DNA from: Billgrantia desiderata
GTDB taxonomy: Bacteria > Pseudomonadota > Gammaproteobacteria > Pseudomonadales > Halomonadaceae
NCBI GenBank assembly: GCA_011742915.1
Contig: JAAQTN010000011.1
Location: 56,054 to 120,053 of the forward strand
Direction of reading: 5' to 3'
DNA: 64,000 bases
Position 1 is the first letter of the stretch. Each line of letters begins with the position of its first letter. Shown here one piece after another: positions 59,544 to 64,000 of this stretch. Below the pieces are notes generated by a model. That model searched no databases. It worked only from the letters and a program-made list of their open reading frames with translations, and was not told the DNA's origin. A program made the position numbers and the translations under genes.

Positions 59544-60569
59544 ATGTCATCCGACCATCCTCACGACCCCACGCGTCGCAAGTTCGTCGGCGGCCTGGCC
59601 ACCGGTATGGCAGCTGCCGTTGCCGGCCCCGCTTTCGCTCAACAGAACGGCGGCAATCAGGCCTCGGCCCAGGGCAGTCCTGAAGAAAGCCCCCTCACGC
59701 AGATGCAGGACCCGCGGGAGCAGTTCCCCCGGCCGCCGTTTCCCGAGCAGCCCCAGGAGTGGCCGGGCCTGGCCGGTGAAATGGAGCCGCGGCCCGATCA
59801 CGGTGAAGAGAGCTATCACGGCAGCGGCAGGCTGGTAGGGCGCAAGGCGCTGATCACCGGCGGCGACTCCGGTATCGGCAGAGCCGCGGCCATCGCCTAC
59901 GCCCGTGAAGGCGCCGACGTGGCCATCAACTACCTGGAGGTGGAAGAGCCCGATGCCCGCGAGGTGATCGAGCTGATCGAAGCGGAAGGGCGGACCGCCG
60001 TGGCCATCCCCGGCGACATCCGCGACGAGGCCTTCTGCAGTGAGCTGGTGGAAACCGCGGTGGAGCGACTCGGCGGGCTCGACATTCTGGTCAACAACGC
60101 CGCTCGTCAGCAGTGGGCGGAGTCGATCATGGACGTCAGCACCGAGATCTTCGACGACACTATGAAGACCAACCTCTATGCGATGTTCTGGATCACCAAG
60201 GCGGCCCTGCCGCACATGGAGGAAGGGGCTTCGATCATCAACGTCGCTTCCATGGTGGCCGAAGATCCGCCCGAGATCCTGCTCGAGTACAACATGACCA
60301 AGGCGGCGATCGTCAACTTCACCAAGACGCTCTCCAAGCAGGTTGCCGACCAGGGCATTCGCGTCAATACGATCTCGCCCGGGCCGTTCTGGACCCCGCT
60401 TCAGCCGAGCGGTGGCCAACCCCAGGAAGTGGTTGCCACCTTTGGCGAGGACTCCCTGATGGGCCGCCCGGGTCAACCGGTGGAGATCGCCGGGGTATTC
60501 GTGCTGCTCGCTTCGCAGGAGTCCAGCTTCGCTACCGGTCAAAATTACAGCGCCACGGGCGGCGCATGA
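59544..60569 (+). CDS. Tat-exported short-chain dehydrogenase/reductase
   Basis: 341 residues from ATG 59544. The N-terminus has a twin-arginine signal (TRRKFVGGLATGMAAAVAGP, then AFAQQ), followed by about 60 polar residues and a classical SDR domain: cofactor motif TGGDSGIGRAAA, NNAA (VNNAARQQWAES), catalytic Ser in INVASMVAED and YNMTK (Tyr-x3-Lys). The body resembles the YghA/YhdF stress-related SDR group. A folded NAD(P) enzyme sent through Tat is unusual, since cofactor must load before export. Substrate unknown. Confidence 0.87.
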   Translation: MSSDHPHDPTRRKFVGGLATGMAAAVAGPAFAQQNGGNQASAQGSPEESPLTQMQDPREQFPRPPFPEQPQEWPGLAGEMEPRPDHGEESYHGSGRLVGRKALITGGDSGIGRAAAIAYAREGADVAINYLEVEEPDAREVIELIEAEGRTAVAIPGDIRDEAFCSELVETAVERLGGLDILVNNAARQQWAESIMDVSTEIFDDTMKTNLYAMFWITKAALPHMEEGASIINVASMVAEDPPEILLEYNMTKAAIVNFTKTLSKQVADQGIRVNTISPGPFWTPLQPSGGQPQEVVATFGEDSLMGRPGQPVEIAGVFVLLASQESSFATGQNYSATGGA

Positions 60570-60825
60570 GCTTCCGCGGCTGATTTTTCGCACTCGCGGC
60601 GGTGCCGATACGTTGACCCTGTGCATGGGAAAGGCCATTCTCCAGGTAGGCGCCAAGTAGCAGAATAGAATGAGAGCGCCACCTAGTACGCAAGGGAGAT
60701 TGTCCAGGTAACCTGTGCATCGGGCATCGCCATACCTAGCCTGCTTGCCTTGATGGTGAGTCGGCACCTGCGGCAGGCATCCTCCCCCTTGGCACGACGT
60801 CGATTCACCGGCAGGAGGGGGAGAG
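60570..60825. other. Intergenic region between the SDR and cyclase genes
   Basis: 256 bases. A TTGACC at 60613 could be the -35 of the cyclase promoter, but no matching -10 is convincing. A short palindrome CCTGCGGCAGG lies at 60769-60779. No gene or riboswitch fold was recognised. Confidence 0.35.
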
Positions 60826-61986
60826 GTGGGTATCGCGACTCGCCTGATAAACGCATTCGATCCATTGCACGAGGCGACCCACGAGGTACGGCAGGCTTTC
60901 GCTGCCTGGTGCCTCGAAGGCAAGGTGCTGCAGGTTCGCTACATTGCCTTTCTTACGGCCTTGCTCTATCTGTGCTACGCCACCATTCAGTTCTTCATTG
61001 CCACCGAATGGCTCGGGCGGCGCCTCTTCATGCACGGCCTGTTCGTGCCGCTGATGCTGGTGCTGATCGGCAGCATGAGCTTCTCACCGGCACTGCATCG
61101 CCCCATGTGGGCACTACTGACCGTTTCGCCCATTCCTTCCGTCTTCGCCAGTCTCTATTTCAATGCGGGGCGGGATGGCTTTCCGCTCTATGCTCCCGAG
61201 CTGTACCTGATCCTGATCTGGACGTTTGCCATTTCCGGGCTCATGCTGCGCCAAGCGATGCTGGCAGCGTCGAGCTCGCTGCTGATGATCCTGGCGGCCA
61301 TGGTGATGTTTCCTCCCGACCCGGGGTTCATCAAACTGCACCTGTTGTACCTTCTGGCTGCCTTCTCTTTCGGCTTTCTGAGTGCCCTGTTGCTGGAAAA
61401 GGGCCACAAAGCCATGTTTCTGCAACAGCGAAGGCTGACTCACCTGGCCAGTGTCGATGGGTTGACCGGACTATGGAACCGACAAGAGACCGAAAGGCGC
61501 TTCGCCGAGGAGTGCGAGCGAACCGACCGCTACGGGGCTCCCGTATCTCTCATCCTGTTGGATATCGATCACTTCAAGCAGGTCAACGACGATCATGGCC
61601 ACACCGTTGGCGATACCGTGCTCAAGGAGTTTGCCGCGCTGCTGCGCACTTCCCTGCGCAGCGTCGATCAGGTCGGGCGCATTGGCGGCGAAGAGTTCCT
61701 GATCGTGCTGCCGGAAACCGGCCTGCAGCAGGCTCGAGCGGTAGCCGACATGCTGCAGGAGCGGATCAATTGTCACCGTTTCGAGACCGTTGGCCAGTGC
61801 ACGGCCAGCTTCGGCGTGACGCAGTACCATCCTGAAGAGGGTCGGCTCGCCGTGATCAACCGCATCGACCGCGCCCTGTACCAGGCCAAGGCGCAGGGTA
61901 GAAACCGCATCGAGATCCTGCCCTGCAGCGTTGAGCGGTGCAGGGCCTGTGCGGCAGTTCGGAGTGTGTCAGAGAAGCGGGCGTAA
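60826..61986 (+). CDS. Membrane diguanylate cyclase (GGEEF)
   Basis: 386 residues from GTG 60826 (AGGAGG upstream). Six membrane helices (about 36-185) form the sensor part. The C-terminal GGDEF domain has LTGLWNRQETERRFAEECER, LDIDHFKQVNDDHGHTVGD and active-site GGEEF, with the inhibitory site RSVD exactly five residues before it. It should make c-di-GMP from two GTP with product feedback. It differs from the GGDEF-EAL protein at 22711, which lacks that site. Single gene. Confidence 0.92.
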   Translation: MGIATRLINAFDPLHEATHEVRQAFAAWCLEGKVLQVRYIAFLTALLYLCYATIQFFIATEWLGRRLFMHGLFVPLMLVLIGSMSFSPALHRPMWALLTVSPIPSVFASLYFNAGRDGFPLYAPELYLILIWTFAISGLMLRQAMLAASSSLLMILAAMVMFPPDPGFIKLHLLYLLAAFSFGFLSALLLEKGHKAMFLQQRRLTHLASVDGLTGLWNRQETERRFAEECERTDRYGAPVSLILLDIDHFKQVNDDHGHTVGDTVLKEFAALLRTSLRSVDQVGRIGGEEFLIVLPETGLQQARAVADMLQERINCHRFETVGQCTASFGVTQYHPEEGRLAVINRIDRALYQAKAQGRNRIEILPCSVERCRACAAVRSVSEKRA

Positions 61987-62034
61987 ACGGCGCTCGCCCT
62001 ACTTTCAGCGGTGGCTGGCAGCCATAGCAAACAC

Positions 62035-62050
62035 TATGCTATGTAGCATA
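62035..62050. promoter_or_regulatory. Palindromic operator 1 of hipBA
   Basis: TATGCTA-TG-TAGCATA is a perfect palindrome 40 bases before hipB. The adjacent CATAGC at 62023-62028 is a further partial copy. A TATAAG hexamer (62049-62054) overlaps its edge and may be the -10 of the promoter, so binding would block transcription. Confidence 0.6.
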
Positions 62051-62070
62051 TAAGTTGCTTTCTTTCCCTT

Positions 62071-62081
62071 TATGCAGCATA
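62071..62081. promoter_or_regulatory. Palindromic operator 2 of hipBA
   Basis: TATGCAGCATA is palindromic around a central base and uses the same TATGC/GCATA half-sites as operator 1, 34 bases away centre to centre. It ends 9 bases before the hipB start codon. Confidence 0.55.
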
Positions 62082-62090
62082 TGTGATGCC

Positions 62091-62405
62091 ATGAACCTTC
62101 TTGAACAGTATCGTCAGCGGCGGCTGGCGCTTCATCTCACCCAGCATGAGCTGGCTAGTCGAACCGGTATGGTGCGCCAGCAGTATCAGCGCCTGGAGCG
62201 TGGCGGCAATCCGCGCCTTAACACACTCGAGCTGGCGGCGGATGGGCTCAATGCCAGGCTCATGCTGATTCCCATGGAGAAGTGGCACGCCGTTCAGGCG
62301 TTGCTGAAAGGTGAGACGAGTGAGAGTACGGGCCTTGATGCCGATCCTTGGCAGGGCCTGTTGGGTGACGATGAGCCTGATGAGTCGGATCGCGATGGCA
62401 GATGA
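62091..62405 (+). CDS. hipB: HipB-type antitoxin (XRE regulator)
   Basis: 104 residues, against 88 in E. coli HipB. One XRE helix-turn-helix: LLEQYRQRRLALHLTQHELA, SRTGMVRQQYQRLERGGNPR, followed by a strand-forming LNARLMLIPMEKW and an acidic tail (LGDDEPDESDRDG). As antitoxin it would bind HipA and repress the operon at the TATGC-GCATA palindromes upstream. It overlaps hipA by 11 bases. Confidence 0.85.
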   Translation: MNLLEQYRQRRLALHLTQHELASRTGMVRQQYQRLERGGNPRLNTLELAADGLNARLMLIPMEKWHAVQALLKGETSESTGLDADPWQGLLGDDEPDESDRDGR

Positions 62406-63675
62406 CTCAGTCGAAATGCTTCACCTGGAATTGCATGGCCGCCGGGTGGGCTATCTTGCCGGCTACCGCAGCGGTCGCAACGTCATGGTCTTCGACGAGG
62501 CCTGGCGATTCGATGCCTCGCGCCCTACGCTGTCGCTGACCTTGCACCCCCAGTTTCCTCGCTCGGGTGAGCTGATGCAGAAACCTTGGATCCGCCAGCA
62601 GCGCCTGCACCCCTGGTTCTCCAATCTGTTGCCAGAAGGAGCGCTACGCGACTGGCTGGCCCAGCGGCTCAGAGTGCATCCGGATAACGAATTTCCTCTG
62701 TTGGCGCGGCTGGGCCACGACCTGCCCGGCGCGCTGAAGGTTTCACCCGTAGCTCCCGACGACATGCCGGACTGGGTACTCGGTCATCGACGCAGTGTGA
62801 CGCCGGTACGCCAAGTCACTGAGGTAGGCGGTGGTTTCTCGCTTGCCGGTGTGCAGATGAAGTTCTCGATGCGTGAACGCGATGGCCGCTTTCATTTCGG
62901 CCATGCCGACGACCTCGGCGACTGGATCGTCAAGACGCCCTCGACCCGCCATGTCCACCTTCCCGAGAACGAAGCCACTGCAATGTGGCTGGCCCAGAGC
63001 GCGGGCGTCGAGATACCGGAAATCCGCCTGATTTCGCTAAATGCCCTCGAAGGCTTACCGGCGATCAATCTACCCGAGGAGCAGGTTGCCTATGCCATAC
63101 GACGTTTCGATCGTGACGGGGAGCAACGTATTCACGCCGAAGATATGGCGCAGGTCCTGTTTCGCTATCCGCATGAGAAATACGATGGTCCCAACTACGA
63201 GCGATTGGGTCGTCTGATACGTGAATACACCGATGACGGCTTGGCCAACGTCCAGGCCTTCGTCCGTCGCCTGCTGGTCGACATTCTGCTGGCCAACGGA
63301 GATGCACACCTCAAGAACTGGAGCCTGTTCTATCCTGATCGGCATACGCCGCGTCTGGCACCTGCCTACGATATCGTATCCACGTTGGCTTACCTGAAAG
63401 GCGACCACCAACTGGCGCTCAATTTAAATGGCAAAAAGGATTGGTATTGGCTGGGTGAGGAGGATTTTCGCCGCTGGTCCGAGAAAGTCGGTATCGCCTG
63501 GCCCGCCATTCGTACGGTGATCGATGACACCGTCGAGCGCGCCCGCGCCCAATGGCCACGGCAGTTGGAGGCGATGCCCATGGCCGAAGCGCACAAGGCC
63601 ACCCTCAAGCGACATTGGCGCAGCCTGGCGCCGGAATGGCGAATTGACACCCGCCCCTCAGCCGCGCGAGGCTAA
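62395..63675 (+). CDS. hipA: HipA-type serine/threonine kinase toxin
   Basis: 426 residues, against 440 in E. coli. HipA blocks: N-subdomain VGYLAGYRSGRNVMVFDEAW and FPRSGELMQKPWIRQQRLHP, FSNLLPEGALRDWLAQRLRV, the ATP-loop region IVKTPSTRHVHLPENEATAM, catalytic loop NGDAHLKN (301-308, with Asp303 as likely base) and AYDIVST with Asp326 for metal. In E. coli HipA phosphorylates glutamyl-tRNA synthetase and causes persistence. Start ATG 62395 is inside the hipB end; ATG 62380 is an alternative. All key motifs look intact. Confidence 0.9.
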   Translation: MADDSVEMLHLELHGRRVGYLAGYRSGRNVMVFDEAWRFDASRPTLSLTLHPQFPRSGELMQKPWIRQQRLHPWFSNLLPEGALRDWLAQRLRVHPDNEFPLLARLGHDLPGALKVSPVAPDDMPDWVLGHRRSVTPVRQVTEVGGGFSLAGVQMKFSMRERDGRFHFGHADDLGDWIVKTPSTRHVHLPENEATAMWLAQSAGVEIPEIRLISLNALEGLPAINLPEEQVAYAIRRFDRDGEQRIHAEDMAQVLFRYPHEKYDGPNYERLGRLIREYTDDGLANVQAFVRRLLVDILLANGDAHLKNWSLFYPDRHTPRLAPAYDIVSTLAYLKGDHQLALNLNGKKDWYWLGEEDFRRWSEKVGIAWPAIRTVIDDTVERARAQWPRQLEAMPMAEAHKATLKRHWRSLAPEWRIDTRPSAARG

Positions 63676-63791
63676 GGGCAGCGCCGCAAGGCGTCCCCGT
63701 CCGCGGAAAGGGCTGCGCCCAACGCTTCAGATTGCCGATACCATACGACTCCCGGCCTGTCCGGCGGACACAGGCGCATGGAGGGAATCGT

Positions 63792-63998
63792 ATGTCTTCA
63801 ATGCCCCGGCCAGACGCCACGTCGCACGGTCGCTTCAATCTGGAACAGCAGCGTAAGCGTGCCAAGGACCTGCTCAAGGCCGCCCGGGCCGACGAGCCAG
63901 ACGCGCTGGCGCGTATTCTTCGGGTGCGCCAGGCATGGCGCGCAGCGCCTGACTGGCGCTGTTCCTGGGGGTGGTGCCTCGGGATGACTCGGGGGTGA
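63792..63998 (+). pseudogene. Probable truncated N-terminal fragment of an ankyrin-type protein
   Basis: 68 residues from ATG 63792 (GAGGGA upstream). The first 45 residues (FNLEQQRKRAKDLLKAARAD, then EPDALARIL) match the N-terminus of proteins with a LEQxRKxAKDLL start followed by ankyrin repeats, usually several hundred residues long. The remainder (QAWRAAPDWRCSWGWCL) looks out of frame and a stop follows at once. Either a frameshift lies near 63915-63930 or the gene is decayed. The window ends here. Confidence 0.45.
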
Positions 63999-64000
63999 AA

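Noticed and set aside
1-64000. tRNA, rRNA, IS elements, prophage, integron or replication origin
   Set aside because: Nothing with cloverleaf layout, transposase motifs, attC-like sites or DnaA-box clusters was found on reading both strands.

Overview
The window looks like a chromosomal segment of a moderately halophilic gammaproteobacterium of the Halomonas type. The evidence is GC-rich DNA, strongly acidic exported proteins, a BCCT compatible-solute carrier, a MalT-MalEFGK maltodextrin system with a GH13 alpha-glucosidase like that known from Halomonas, and several gammaproteobacterial families of unknown function (DUF3541, DUF3581, DUF3820). The genus is inferred from gene content only. 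I see no rRNA, tRNA, insertion sequence, prophage or CRISPR array.

Layout. 1-3 kb: 3' part of zapE, an SPFH/NfeD membrane pair and an acidic exported DUF305 protein. 3-17 kb: the maltose/maltodextrin locus, malEFG (+), then alpha-glucosidase, malK and the activator malT (-). A type VI secretion module, made of a VgrG with a C-terminal lipase domain plus an ankyrin lipoprotein as probable immunity protein, sits in the middle of it. 17-20 kb: the threonine dehydrogenase pathway tdh-kbl with a divergent XRE-cupin regulator. 20-22 kb: a TRIC-type channel and a DUF3541 lipoprotein. 22-27 kb: a tightly coupled four-gene operon (small PstS-like periplasmic protein, porin-like barrel, GGDEF-EAL sensor, exosortase-associated-type acyltransferase). 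27.6-42 kb: mostly single genes (DUF3581, universal stress protein, two acyltransferase-3 proteins, esterases, DUF3422, MFS carrier, a large exported tricorn-like protease).

42-53 kb: a CBS protein with a terminator-like hairpin in its leader, a lipid kinase, an alcohol dehydrogenase coupled to a proline-racemase homologue that lacks both catalytic cysteines, a voltage-sensor-like protein without a pore, arfB, a LysR gene divergent from a class D beta-lactamase, DUF1499 and a BCCT carrier. 52-58 kb: an envelope cluster with a thioredoxin-like protein, DUF3618, a CopC-like protein without copper ligands, two duplicated acidic PRC-barrel proteins, an M42 peptidase and a canonical copC-copD pair. 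58-64 kb: a ParD/RelE toxin-antitoxin pair with a third gene, DUF3820, a Tat-exported SDR enzyme, a diguanylate cyclase, hipBA with palindromic operators, and a short ankyrin-type fragment at the edge.

How the genes work together. Maltodextrin is imported by MalEFGK and cleaved inside by the alpha-glucosidase. Shared GGGGCGTAG/GGGGAGGAGG-like sites in both mal promoter regions suggest MalT control. Tdh and Kbl convert threonine to glycine and acetyl-CoA. The 22-27 kb operon seems to link an outer-membrane/periplasmic input to c-di-GMP turnover and an acyl-transfer step. Where start codons were ambiguous I chose them by Shine-Dalgarno sequence and signal peptide, and I say so in the entries.
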